From Heterostelium album PN500 (taxonomy: Eukaryota > Evosea > Eumycetozoa > Acytosteliales > Acytosteliaceae), in NCBI RefSeq assembly GCF_000004825.1, contig NW_008805094.1, positions 186,001 through 250,000 on the forward strand: a DNA stretch of 64,000 nucleotides, written 5' to 3'. Positions within the stretch are counted from its first letter, which is position 1, and each line of letters begins with the position of its first letter. The notes beneath the pieces are model-generated. The model had not been told where the DNA came from. It made no database searches and saw only the letters and a list, made by a program, of their open reading frames with translations. The translations under genes and the position numbers were made by a program. Positions 46,945 through 59,356 of this stretch are shown one piece after another.

Positions 46945-48973
46945 ATGACGACTTGTGGATTCAATAAGAGTGGTTCTCATTTTGCATCGATCAGTCAAGA
47001 TAGTATAATTACAGTTTGGAATGTTGCTCAAAATAAGATCACTTCAACCTTTACTCTAGAGAAACAAATTAAATACTCTTGTTTCAATTGGTATTCAGAG
47101 CAAGTAAGTTACTATTTGATAACTAAACTAACTAATAGTTAATATATATATATATTGATTGATCTATTTATTAATAAATATTTCGATTGCTCTAAATATT
47201 AATAGGAAGGAGAAACAACAACATTGAAATTGGCAGCAGGTTTAAGTAATGGACATATCAAAGTATATGATTTGGTTGAAGATAAACTATCGGCTACATT
47301 GGAGGATGTACACAGCTGTAGAATCAGTGATCTGACATTCTCGGGTGAGTCATTGCTTTACTCGATCGATATCGAAGGTCTCGTCGTTCAGTGGAATATC
47401 GATACCGCACAGAAAGTCAGTCAGTTCTCTGACCGTGAAGCACACCGTATCGCCATCAACCCGGATCACTCCACCGTAGCAACCGGTGGTAAACGTCTTC
47501 GTTTCTGGGATGTCTCCTCAAACTCACAGTCCGATCAACAAAAACAGTTTGTCAATAATACATTATTTTATATTCCAGCGTCGGCAACTGTTTATTCAAC
47601 AACAACAACAGCTACTAATGGTAATGTTAATGGTAAGGTTACTCCAGTTCCAAATGGTGATCTTCTCATTAGTTCCAATCGTTCATTTTATCATATTCGT
47701 GATTTGGCAAAGGTCAACTCCGTTGGAAACACCTACCGTTCCGACTCGATCCCCAAGCACGTCAGTGTGCTGCCATACACCGATAAATACGTTACCTTTT
47801 ACTTTTGTGCCATCGTCACTGAGGCCAATGACATCGTTATCCACAAGAATACAGAGAAGCAGACAGTTAGCAAAACGAAATTAAAGTTCGATCCACAGGT
47901 AGACCTCATCTCCTGTCAACACATAGATATCAACACTCTTTTAGTTGCTCAAGGTCAACGTTCTTCAACCAAGAGTGTAACATTTAAGAAAATTGTAAGG
48001 ATAGTTAAAAAATAACAACAATAATAATCATCACGATCCTAATTACTAATTTAAATGTTTATTTTATTTCTAGAAAATCGGTGAAAAAGGTGAACCAATT
48101 AACACACCAATCGAAGTTGAGTTTGAAACTAAAGATAAAAGCGTCATCAATGCCAATAAAACAAAGGCTGTTACATCGACTCTTGGTGATGCCGCCGAAT
48201 TAAATTTGGACAATGAAATTAATACCGATTTAAAGTCAATCAATAATAATGCTAAAGTAAGATAATAATAATATTAGAAGTTATTTATCATTTTTTTTTC
48301 TAACTTTCATATTCCTTTTATTAGTCAGCATCAACTATTGTAGATATTATTACACAATCTTTACAATCATCGAATACCAAAGCTTTATTACAAGCAATGT
48401 ATTGTAATACCTTTGTCATGAAGAATACCGTTCAAGCTTTACCTTCACCCTATGCATACATGCTTTTACAAGTGATCATTAGAAATATTTCAACTGAATT
48501 CCATAAATCGTAAGTAGTTAGTTATAAATTAGATATGCAATTTATTAATTTAATTGGAAATTTCAAATTTATTCTAAAATTTTAGACATATGTTAATGCA
48601 ATGGATTAATTTTATCATTAAAGAGCATGCTTCTTATTTATTGACAGTACCAGATTTGAAGTCAAAGATGCAGATTTTGAATACCTTGGTAGAGGATAAA
48701 TATAGATTGCACGAAACATTGACAAAGTTGGTTGGAAAGTTTGAATTGATCGAAGCTAGAGGAAATACCAAATCGGTACGTTCCACCAACTACGATCCAT
48801 CGTTGGTTTACGAAGACAACAGCGATGACGAAAGCGAAGACGAAGAGATGGAAGACGACGGTGAGAATATCGACGACGTTGATTTAGAAGACGATTCATC
48901 CGAGGAAGAAGATGACGATAACTCTGACATCGACATCAATCCAGAGGATCTAATGGATGAAGATCTTCTTTAA
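46945..48973 (+). CDS. wdr43: WDR43/Utp5, small-subunit processome WD40 protein
   Basis: Five exons, 46945-47103, 47206-47994, 48074-48256, 48325-48509 and 48586-48973, give 567 aa. The N-terminal half is a WD40 propeller (for example SQDSIITVWNVAQNKI; GHIKVYDLVEDKLSATLEDV; VVQWNIDTAQKV; HSTVATGGKRLRFWD). Residues about 380-490 are a Utp12-type helical domain (SASTIVDIITQSLQSSNTKA, LPSPYAYMLLQVIIRNIST, LMQWINFIIKEHASYLLTVP), and an acidic tail (EDNSDDESEDEEMEDDGENI) closes the protein. This order is that of WDR43/yeast Utp5, a t-UTP (UtpA) subunit needed for early pre-18S rRNA processing and rDNA transcription in the nucleolus. It is shorter than human WDR43 (about 677 aa), mainly in the linker. 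Confidence 0.9.
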
Positions 48974-49133
48974 AAAAAAAAACTAAAAGAAAAACAAAAG
49001 ATAATAACAAAAAAAAAAAGATATTGGAAAAAATAAAATAAAAAAGATTTATATATCAAAACTAACATATGTTAATAATTATTTAAAGCATTTTATTTTG
49101 TTCTTGTTGGTCTTTGTAATTATCGAATTTCTT

Positions 49134-50368
49134 TTATAGTTTTTTGTTATACATTGCTTTGATCTTGTTCTTTTTGATGGCAATCCCAATCCAGATGACA
49201 ATTGCAGCCGTTACAACTCCTCCAACTACACTACTAACAATGATTTTCCATCGATATGATTGGTCGTCAATGTACTGATCACTTTTATATGTTGGATCTA
49301 CAAGAAGAGTAAAATCTGGATCTAATGAAAGTGTTTGGAAATATTGAACCATTGTTGAAATGAGTATGAATGAATCATTTATTGATTCAGTCTTTACACT
49401 TGATACTCTTGGGAAATTGTCAAGTAGAATCGGTTACCAATCCTACCCATCAAAATATTGCCATTGGGTTGACGATTATGAAAATGTTCTCGTCAGTGTT
49501 GTTTTGGAAAGAACTATTCGAGTTGAAGCAATCATCAACTGGATCAGTCATTATTGATGATATTATTTCTAGATGATTTAGTTGGCTGGTAAAATTCCAG
49601 TGGTCGATCTCGATTTGATATTTTATCGATCCCATTGTCAAGTTGAATTCTTCTCTAGCAAAGATAATAGGGAAATCAGAGAGAAAATTTTTTCTTAATG
49701 ACAAGATTTGTGAATCTGATTGATATTAAAAATGACTTTAATATATTGGTTGAGTATTTCAATTGGTTCATTGAAACATTGACATTATCTATTGGATGAA
49801 AGGTATTTATACTTTCATTCTTTATCATTGTCCAATTGAGAGATGATAATTCCAGATCGTAAACCACTACCATTAATTCTGTACTTTCGACTATTCGATT
49901 CAAAACAATAGTAAAGAATCCTTTTCCATTATCAAATATTATTATTTCCAGATTGTTTGGGTTCGGAATGATTACAGGTGGTTGTGGTTGCACTGATATA
50001 CAACAAATTGGACCAGCCCGACCAGATTCACAAATGCAAGTGCCACTATTTTGATTTCAAGTACCATCCACACAGGAACATTCAATTGGATCATTTCCTT
50101 TGAATGTTTAAGTTATATTGTAGAGGTAAATTTGAGTCAAGTTTCCAGGTTTACCAATTAATCTAAAATAATATTATGAAAGAAGAGAACTTATATTACA
50201 AGTATTCTAATGAGTGCCCAAACATGATATCAGCCCAACTCGAATTATCCATTGAAATAGATAAATCATATAATATTTGATTTAGGTCTCCAGCATTAGG
50301 GGTACCCTTATTCCATTCAACAAAGATAAAACTATCTGTTGGTCTAAAATATATACCTCCTACCTTAT
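49134..50368 (-). pseudogene. Decayed copy of the last exon of the neighbouring ComC-type receptor
   Basis: This region is collinear with exon 8 of the gene at 50789-56615: FN3 (VEWNKGTPNAGDLNQILYDL against VEWSESVGGEDFLTFYDLYI), an EGF-like piece near 49985-50090, the ComC-type sandwich (FDNGKGFFTIVLNRIVESTE against VDNGIGYYSFTLSKIIERSE; HPIDNVNVSMNQLKYSTN), and the membrane segment (WKIIVSSVVGGVVTAAIVIW) with stop at 49134. The intron acceptor (TTTTTTACAG) at its 5' end is kept. The frame is broken several times: a TGA inside the EGF part (near 50055), a shift between 49676 and 49704, and another near 49352-49450. No upstream exons of its own are seen. It is a tandem partial duplicate that has lost function. 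Confidence 0.85.
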
Positions 50369-50788
50369 CTGTAAAAAATATTTAAGATATTTAAAATAAA
50401 ATCTTTTTCATAGATATTTTTAGGAGTTTTTAACAATGAAACTGCGTTTAACAGATAGGACCAAATCCATAATGTCTGATTCATTGCCCACAATTATCCA
50501 AAAGAGGCAGATTTGGGAAAATTATTTTGTTAATATTTTCAAAAAAACTTGAAATTGGATAATTTTCCAATCAAATCATTATCTTATTATCAATCTTGAT
50601 ACTCTTCAATCAACCTCCAAACCTATCTCCATTCAAGACCTAAATGTTTCATTAACTTTGGTCAGAATACATTCTGTGCTCAATAATAATAAAAATCATT
50701 TATTTTTTTAACCAATTGATATTTAACATGACTTTGTTATAGATTACCAGATTCACTTGTTCTTTTATTAATTTTTATGATTAATATT
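50369..50788. other. Spacer with dispersed repeat copy B
   Basis: The spacer lies between the pseudogene's 5' end and the receptor's stop codon. It holds the repeat at 50589-50760 and a 10-bp dyad (ggaaaattat at 50516-50525, ataattttcc at 50559-50568). The remainder is AT-rich. Confidence 0.5.
50589..50760 (-). repeat. Dispersed repeat, copy B (3' flank of the ComC-type receptor)
   Basis: The minus strand matches the plus strand of 24680-24811, with an identical 27-bp core at 50652-50678. It starts about 30 bp after the receptor's stop in the sense direction, the same relation that copy A has to listerin. Copy B has about 30 bp (around 50615-50645) that copy A lacks. Confidence 0.75.
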
Positions 50789-53700
50789 TTAAGATTGAGG
50801 AGATCTTAATTTTTGTAGTTTTTGGGTGACACGTTTGTTTTCAATGTTTTTCATTCTGTTCTTTTTAACTACAACAGTGGTGACTGCAGCGATACCGATT
50901 GCTGCAACACCACCTACGACACAACCAACAATGATCTTCCATTTGTTGTCGTTCTTTGATTCCGTGCACTTATTATGCCCGGACTTCATGGGATCAATAA
51001 GTAAAGAAAAATCTGGATCGATTACCATGGACTCTTGGAAATTGGAAACAAGTGTCGAAATGATGGTTAGCGACTGATTGACAGTTGTTGGTACGACATT
51101 AGACATTCTCGGTACACCATCAAGTAAAGCTCTCCTACTGATACGACCATAGATAACGTTTCCATTGGCCTGGGGAATGCTGATACCAGTCAATTCAGTT
51201 CCATTGACAAAGATCGACTCTGGCGCGTCATAGCATTCGTCTACCTCGGAATCAATTGAAAGTTGTATTTCAAGCAAATTCAATACGCTTGTGAAATTCC
51301 AGTGATCGATATCGATTTGGTATTTGAGAGATCCCATGGTCAAGTTGAAGTCTTCACCGGCAAAATTCATTGGGAAGTCAGATAGTGATACATTGGCAGG
51401 TGGGTTGATTTGAGTGAAAGTGATTCTAATTGAAGAGGAACGTGTTTGATTGGTTGAATACACCCATTGGTTCATGGAAACGTTGACATGATCGATAGGA
51501 TGTTCGATGATTGTACTATCATTCTTTGACAATACCCATTTGAGGGTGGATAGCTCTACGCTGAAGACCTCCTCCATCAACTCTGAACGTTCAATGATTT
51601 TACTCAGTGTGAAAGAGTAGTATCCAATACCATTGTCAACTATTACCTCTGGAGTGGTTGGATCCGGTGTGATAATGGGTGGATTGGTTTCATATTTGAT
51701 ATCACATTTCGGGCCGCCCCATCCGGCATTGCAGACACATGTGCCAGTCTTATTATTGCAAGTACCTTGCACACAAATAGATGAACATTGATCTACCAAA
51801 TCAACTTTTAGAGTACGAGTTGAACTATAACTATAGATTGGATTAAAGACTGTATTCTTTACGGCCAATCTAATGTAGTATTGGGTATCTGAAGTGAGTG
51901 ACACGATTTCACAATTAAGAGTTTGGAGGTTTCTACATGAAGTGGCAACCCAACTGGTATTATCAATAGAGATATACAAATCGTAGAATGTCAAAAAGTC
52001 TTCACCACCGACACTCTCACTCCATTCCACTGTAATTAAATAAGGATGTGGTTCTACAAAAGTAATAGTTGAACCTTCAAGTGGTATTACATCTATAATA
52101 GTTATAATTATTGAATTTTAATTAATTATTTGTTTATGAATGAATAAAAATTGATAAACTTACATTTAGCAATGATTGATTGTGATTTGGAATATCCATC
52201 ATTATATGAAATAACAGTGATATTGTGAGTGTATGCCTCTTTCAAACCAGTGATATTACATGCTAAAACGATAGTATTGATACATCCGATGACATCGGTA
52301 CCATCGAGTTTAGTGGTATAGGTTGTTTGATTAGGGACACCACCTGTTGAGTTGTAGGTGACATAGACTGTTTGTGATTGGGGAACAGAATAGACATCCA
52401 AGTTTAATAATGAATACAATGTTACACTCTCATCGACTGGATCAGATTGTCCATCTTGATTCCTTGCAATAACGGAAATCGATACATTCGAGCCTGGAAC
52501 TAAACCACTGACGAAACAAAAATGAACTAATTCACACTCTGGTTTCAATTCACCATTTACAGAAACAATGAATGTACTTGATGGTGAATTGGTAGTAGAA
52601 TATGTAAAGTTTATAGATGATATTCCAATAGAATTTATAACGATAGGTGATAGAATTGGCACTTTAATTATCAAAAGGAATAGGAAGAAAGAATTAATAA
52701 AATTTCCAAACCTTTTTTAATTACATATATTATTATTATTATTTTAACTTACTTATAAATTTAACTTCTCTTGTTCTTTCTTTGGAATCACCATCATTTG
52801 ATGCAACAACAGAAATATTTGCAATAAATGGTTGTTGTAATCCAGTGATTTCACATCTCGTTTTTGTGGTACCTGTACAATCGGTAACCTCAGTGCCATT
52901 CATTTTGATTGTGTATAAAGTCTCAGTTGGAACACCACCATCAGAATTGTAATTTGCAACAATTCTATCGCTATAAGACATTGTTTCCAATTCAGGTGTT
53001 GTTATTGTAGGATAGAGATTTCCACTTGTAGATTTATCAGAGGATGCTCCAGCTGCATTAGTAGCGGAAACCTCAACAACAAATGCTGAACCTGGTACCA
53101 ATTGACTAACAGAACACGAGGTTGTGGTAGAACATTCTGGAATGGCAATTTGATTAACTCTTACATTATAGGAGGTTGGATAGTTTGTTGCAGAATAATT
53201 GAAACTAATTGATTTTGTTCTATAGCTTTGAATAGTAACACTTTCCATTACAGGTGCTTTAATAATAATAAATAATTAATTAGTTTATGAAATCATTACT
53301 CTTAATGATAATTTAATTTAATCTTACCAAAGAAATCAACAATAACAGTAGATTGTTTGGAATAACCGTCATTTGATGCTACAACAGTGATGTCATGATG
53401 ATAGTTTGGATCTAATCCGCCGATTGTACATGTCAAAGTAGCTATATTAACACAACCTGGAACATCATCACCATCCAACTTGGTAGTGTAAGTTGTTTCG
53501 GTAGGAACACCACCAGTTGTTAAGTAGTTGACAATTATTTTACCTAACATGGCAACTGGTGAAATAGTTGGTTCAGAAACCGATGGATAAATATTACCAC
53601 TTGCTACTTGGTTGTCTGATGTACCAACGTTATTTGTGGCACTAACAGCAATAGAGTATGAGGATCCAGGTGTTAAATTACGGATTGTGCAGGTGGTGGT

Positions 53701-56615
53701 TTGAGCGCATTCCGGATGAATAATACTATTGAAGTAGACATTGTACGATGTAGGACTTCTCGATGCCGAATAATCAAACTGCACCAAGTTGGTAGTGAAG
53801 GAAACCTGCAAGGGGTTCATCACTGGCGACAAGTAGGTAACTTGCTGAGTGTTTGATTGTGAATCACCGTCATTCGAAGCAGTACCGGCGACAAGAACAT
53901 TGTATTCTGCACCCAATCCTGTTATTTTACATTGATTCGATGCAATGTTTACACAGCTAGCTACATTCTTTCCATCAACTTGAGTAGTATAGACAGTCTC
54001 ACCTGGGACACCATTGCTCGATTGGTAGGTGACAGTTATTTCATTGGGTGCTGGCACAGTGGATATAGTTGGTACCGATACCTTGTTATATAGATTACCG
54101 GATGCTGTTTGAGCTCCTGAGGAACCAGCTGCATTGAGCGCAGTTACTGAAATACTATAAGGTGATCCCGGAGTTAAACCGCTAATCGAACAAGAAGTCA
54201 TTGTCGAGCATTCTGTTCTTTGTGCACCATTAAATAAAACTGTATATGATGTTGGTGAAAATGTAGCTGAATAACTAAATGTAATTGATTTAGTTCTAAA
54301 ACTATTAATAGTAATCGGTGATAAAGTTGGTGCTTTTTTTCGTAAAACAAAAAAAAAAGAAAAAATTAAATAATTTGGATAGTAAATCTAAAAAGGAAAA
54401 GAATGTTGAGTCTCTGAAAAAATTAAAAGTCAACAAAAGCTCTCACTCCCCCTTTCTTGAAAATCAAAAATATTTACGATAAAACTCTAATAACTCTGAA
54501 TCTGAAGCTGTGTATCCATCGTTGATAGCTGATACTCCAATTGTGTAGGTGAAAGTTGCTGCCAGTCCTGTGATGGTACATTGTGTGGTAGCAATATTTT
54601 TACATGGTGCGTACTCGGTTCCGTTTAGAGTGGTGGTGAATCTGGTTTGCGTTGGGATACCACCAGTTGAAGAATAGGCAACTACGATTTGGTTGGGTGT
54701 TGGAGTAACCGTGGTAATTTGAATAGCTACGAGTGCGTAAATGGAACCTGAAGCTGTTACAGCTGGCGAGGTACCGGCAATGTTAGTTGCAGTAATAGAA
54801 ATACTATAAGCAGAACCCGGTGTTAAATTGGCGAGTGTACATGAAGTCATAGAAGCACATTCAGGACGAACAACATTATTGAATTTGACCTCGAATGATG
54901 TCGGGCTCATTGAAGCAGTATAAGTAAAAGTAATTGTTTTAGTTGTAACAGTAGTTACTTGGATTGGATTCATTGTTGGTACTATACATATAAAAGAGAA
55001 AAGAATTAGTTATAAATTTAAAATGAACTAAAAGATAACTATAAATAATTACTTACTTATATAATCAACATCTTGATTAGATGTTATAGTAAAACCATCA
55101 TTAGTTGCAGCCACAGTTATTTTTTGAGAGTAAAATGCTGGTAATCCGGTCACAGTACACGATAGTTGTGAAATTCCATTACAACCAGTAACAATGGCAC
55201 CATTCATAGAGGTGGTGTATAATGTTAGACCTGGTATACCACCTGTGGTCGTATAACTAACCACCATTTTATTTTGAGATGGAACTATATTGAGAACTGG
55301 AGCAGATACTTGAGAAAGTATTTTTCCAGTTGCTATTTTCTCTGGCGAGGTTCCAGCTGCGTTTTTAGCAATAATACCAATGGTATAATCCGATCCTGGT
55401 GTTAAATTGGTAATGGCGCAAGAACTCTTTGTAGAACACTCTGGACGAGCAACTCCATTAAATGTAACAGCAAATGAAGTTGGATTATTAGTGGCCGAAT
55501 AAGAAAAGGTAATTGTTTTAGTTGTAAGAACATCAATATTGATAGTATTTACATCGGGTGCTACAATTTTAAATAAAATAAATAAAAAAATTAATTAATA
55601 AAAAATAAAATTTCTTATAAAATATTATTTTTAAATACCTGGAGCTAAAGTGTAAGAAATGGTAGTATAACTTTGTACGTATCCACCAATCAATGTATAA
55701 GTTCTTGCTGTAAATCTGATTTGAGTTGAAGGTAAAGGTGGAACGGTGATGGAGACAGGTCCTGAAGGTTGATTTGTATAGCTTGTCTGCACCCATGTAT
55801 TAGTGTTTGGATTGAGGTATTCAATTAAATAATAATAAGTATATTTAGAACTGGTCATTGCAAATGAACTAAAACTAAGAGTGTATCCATTAATTGTTGG
55901 TGGTGAAACAGTAAAAGTATTGGTAGTGGCGGCCATGAATCCAGTGAGTCTGATATTCAAGCTGTTGCAGGAATTAAAGGTGTAAGGATTCGAAATGGCA
56001 CAACTAGCAACGTACATCGATGCAATAGCAGTACTTCCAGCTACTCCACCAGTAACAAGTGCTGTGGTTCCTGGGAAATCACTCATACTAACACATGCAT
56101 TTTGTTTAATTGTATGTCTTGAAGCTTCATATACTGAGGTACATGGAGATCCTCCACTATAATAATAAATAATTTAATAAATATTAATTTAATTTATAAA
56201 TAAATATATAAACAAATATTTTAAATTTTTAAATTAATACATACTATGGTACACGTTCAAATCCGGCCCAACCATCTAATAGAACCGGTGGATGTGGATA
56301 ATTTCCGTAAATAATTTTATCATAACACACACCAAAAGAATAAGCTTCTGTGGTTGTTGCTGTTCCTGAACAATCTGCGGCTGAACTGTATTGGTATTTG
56401 GTTACTTGAGTTCCAGTAACAACGAATTTATGATTAGCACCTGGTAGTGAATAACAAGTATTGATTAAATAAGCTGAAACTCTATTAATAACACCGTTTG
56501 CATTACAACCAGCTACAGAATATTCAGCTTCGGTAATCCATTGTGATTCAACTCCAATCAAACTTGCTAAAACAATGAATAAGAATATTGATTGTTTTTT
56601 AAAAATATTTATCAT
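50789..56615 (-). CDS. ComC-type FN3/EGF surface receptor with tandem exon repeats
   Basis: Eight exons: 56615-56245, 56156-55639, 55560-55057, 54981-54478, 54332-53328, 53256-52753, 52661-52164, 52092-50789; 1735 aa. Every junction is GT...AG and keeps frame. Signal peptide MINIFKKQSIFLFIVLASLI; then a Cys-containing N-terminal region (to about 295); then pairs of FN3-like modules, each exon carrying two (motifs TPGSAYSISITATNIAGTSP and GVPTETLYT). Exon 8 has a last FN3, an EGF-like unit (CSSICVQGTCNNKTGTCVCN, about 1405-1432), the large beta-sandwich typical of ComC and its relatives (about 1435-1680), one membrane helix (KWKIIVGCVVGGVAAIGIAA) and a short basic tail. Such proteins mediate adhesion or cell-cell signalling in dictyostelid development; this one's partner is unknown. 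Confidence 0.9.
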
Positions 56616-57648
56616 GAATAAAAAAATAATTATTTATAAAAATGTAAAAATTATTTTTCTAATTAAAAACAAATACTAATTAATTAATTTTGGAAAAAAT
56701 AAATAAAATATAAATTATCTAAAGTAAATATATAAATAAATACAAAATTATAAAATAAATAAAAAAAAAAGATTGTTGAAAAACAGAAACAAAAAGAGAT
56801 TCTCTTTGAAATTCAAAGTCATTCATTTGGATATTTGTTAATACGAAAATTAAAAAAAATCAAACAAAAATCTTTTGATAATAATTAATAACTGGTATTG
56901 GCTTGGACCAACGAAGTAAGGTTAGATAGAATTAAGAGTAGTGGACTATGGATGTCATCGATCTTTCGTAATTTATTATACACTATTTTTGAGTCTACAA
57001 AAAAACAAAAAGCTGTTTTACAAAAAAAAAAACCACCAAAAAAAAAAAAAAAGTAGTTTTATTTTTCCCTTTGGTCTTATTTTAAAAAAAATCTATCGAT
57101 TTCGAGCTTGAATTTTTCTATCAAGATTGATGTGATGATGTGGATTGACCAGAAAAATTTCGTGTAAGTTTGCTTTTTTTTCATTGCGAGAGGTGGTTTC
57201 CACATAATATCGAAATTTTTTTTTTTTTTAATTTTTTGCATAATTCGCTTTAATTTTGTTCAAATTTACAAAAAGAAGGTTGGTATTAATTTAAACAAAG
57301 AATTTAAATTTTGACCCTTATTTGTTTTAAATAGTAACAAATGATATTATATGATTATGTGTTTTTTAATTATCAATAATAATATATATACAAAAAATAA
57401 ATAAAAACAATAATAATTCTAAATTAACATAATAAAACATTTAATTATTACCAACAAAAAACTTATTACACAGGGTTATATTATATTTTTAAAAATAATA
57501 AATAAAAATTAAATAACTGACTAGTTGAATTGTATTGTTGATCTAAATTCTAAGAGTTGTACTCTTTTCTTGTCAATAATATTATTTTTATGATATTCTT
57601 ATTATGAGATTTCGATATCTTTACTTTATTAATAATATTTGTTTGGTT
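56616..57648. other. Intergenic region upstream of the receptor
   Basis: Promoter region of the ComC-type receptor and 3' flank of Get4. A/T runs are frequent (57030-57052, 57220-57232). A somewhat more complex patch at 56890-57190 has no open frame with coding character. Confidence 0.5.
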
Positions 57649-58536
57649 TTAATCCATATCATCGGTATCATTTACAACGGAATCAACCATATTTACATCG
57701 GATGAACCTGAATTATTTCCACCGCCACCCATCATTGGTGATAATCCACTGAACAATCCGGATAACAAAGATCCTAATCCACCAGATTGTGGAAGTGGTA
57801 CATTATAGTACAAATTTGCTATTTGTTCCAAATACTATAAAAACAAAAAAACAAAACAATTCAGTTGTTAATATTATAATGATGATTTGATATTGATATT
57901 TCTAATTCAACCAACAGTAAAGTTAAACATACCTTTGAAAACATTGGATCTCTAGCTATGGATGGTTCATACTTTTGCTTCAAAAGATTAAAGAGTGGTA
58001 GTGCGTCTCTCTGTAGTGTCAACAATAGGAATCTAATATAGTTGAGCAATGGTGTAAAATCGGCTGTTTGAATCGATAGTTTCTGTACGAATGATTGAAA
58101 TAGTTGTTCTGCATCCGCTGACTTTTTAATACATAAATATCTAAATGATGATAATAAAGATGATGAACAATTGGTTAGTATTCGCTCAATCATTCATTCA
58201 TTCATTCTCATACAAAAAGTAAAGTAAAGATAAATACTCACCCAAATACAGCTCTTGCAATGTATAAATCTACTTCGGATTGTGATGCATCTCTTGTCCA
58301 TGCAACCAACATGTCAGCGAACGAAATCGGGTCGTTTCCAAAGATAAAGTGTTTCTGTGCATCTATATAGTCACCGTTCTTTGCCATGGCGATGGCAAGC
58401 AGTGCATGGAACTCGTCACTTCCTTTATCACCTGCACCTGCACTCTCACTCCACTTGATAGCATCTCTCATGAATGTAATCATCGCTGCATTCTCTGGAC
58501 AGTTAAATCCTTTAAATAATGTTGATACAGTATCTA

Positions 58537-58602
<66 letters not shown>

Positions 58603-58950
58603 TCATAAATATATAAGATAGATAAGTTAATAAAAGAATGTAAACTAGATAGGTAATCTTGTATTTTATATATATATATATAAAATATAATAGTTACTCT
58701 TTGATTCATCATCATATTTAGTACCGAAAGACTTGTATGTTTCAATTAAAAGTTGACCCAATTCAGCAGCACAGTTCCATTGTTGGTATTTCAAAAAGTT
58801 GGTTGCACCTGACAATAGGAGACTGATTGTTTCCTTGTATTTCTTTGCAGATGCATTTCTAAAGTATAATGCCTTGTATGACTGTAAGAGATCATAGTAG
58901 TTTCCTGCTGAAAACTTACTTTCAAGACTTGCAATCTGTCTATCACTCAT
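57649..58950 (-). CDS. get4: Get4, tail-anchored protein targeting factor
   Basis: Exons 58950-58698, 58533-58242, 58140-57933 and 57834-57649 give 312 aa (human 327). The sequence follows Get4: MSDRQIASLESKFSAGNYYD, LLQSYKALYFRNASAKKYKE, AAELGQLLIETYK, LFKGFNCPE, WSESAGAGDKGSDEFHALLA, HFIFGNDPISFADMLVAW, DLYIARAVFGYLCIKKSADA, and LPLFNLLKQKYEPSIARDPM. The fold is an alpha-solenoid that bridges the Get5/UBL4A-Sgt2 (BAG6 in animals) complex and the Get3/TRC40 ATPase, delivering tail-anchored proteins to the ER. The C-terminus LLSGLFSG..MMGGGG.. resembles that of other Get4 proteins. The first intron carries a long AAT microsatellite, and one exon-like frame running into it is not coding. Confidence 0.94.
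58537..58600. repeat. AAT microsatellite in Get4 intron 1
   Basis: About 21 uninterrupted aat/taa units lie close to the intron's 3' end, immediately before the ATTAG acceptor of exon 2 (minus strand). Length change here could affect branch-point distance. Confidence 0.9.
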
Positions 58951-59356
58951 TCTAATATATATATTAATATTTAATTATTAATTATTACAAAAAATAAAAA
59001 TAAAGTAATTTTTCTTTTTTTTTAAAAACTTTTCAAAATTTTTATTAATAAAAAGACACCTTAATGTTCAATATGTTTAATATTTTCTATTCACAATATT
59101 GTTTTTAGCATATCTCAAAGCATATTCTCAATTAACATTGTTTGGTTTTAAAATACCAAAAAATTTACTAAAACAAATTTACTAATGTATATGTTATAAA
59201 ATCTTATATAAGAAATAATATTATTAAACAAAAATTTTAAACATTTTTTTTATTGTCAAACTAGTTTTGACAAAAGAGAGAATTTATTATTATTTTTTTA
59301 GATTTGATCCTGTAGTTTTGGTAGGATTGGTTATTATATTTGTTTGTTTTTAATTA
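58951..59356. other. AT-rich spacer
   Basis: Lies between the Get4 start and the 3' end of the secreted protein gene, both on the minus strand. A/T runs and TATA-like stretches only; presumably the Get4 promoter. Confidence 0.5.

Noticed and set aside
54333-54477. Gene boundary inside the FN3 receptor because one intron has a purine-rich acceptor
   Set aside because: The intron is atypical (acceptor after an A run), but the phase fits the other introns and the joined protein reads EFYPPTLSPITI like the other module junctions, so a single gene is more likely.
58238-58606. Get4 exon 2 extended upstream as a poly-Leu protein start
   Set aside because: The Leu run is the intron's AAT microsatellite read in another frame; the ATTAG acceptor at 58534-58538 restores the known Get4 sequence.
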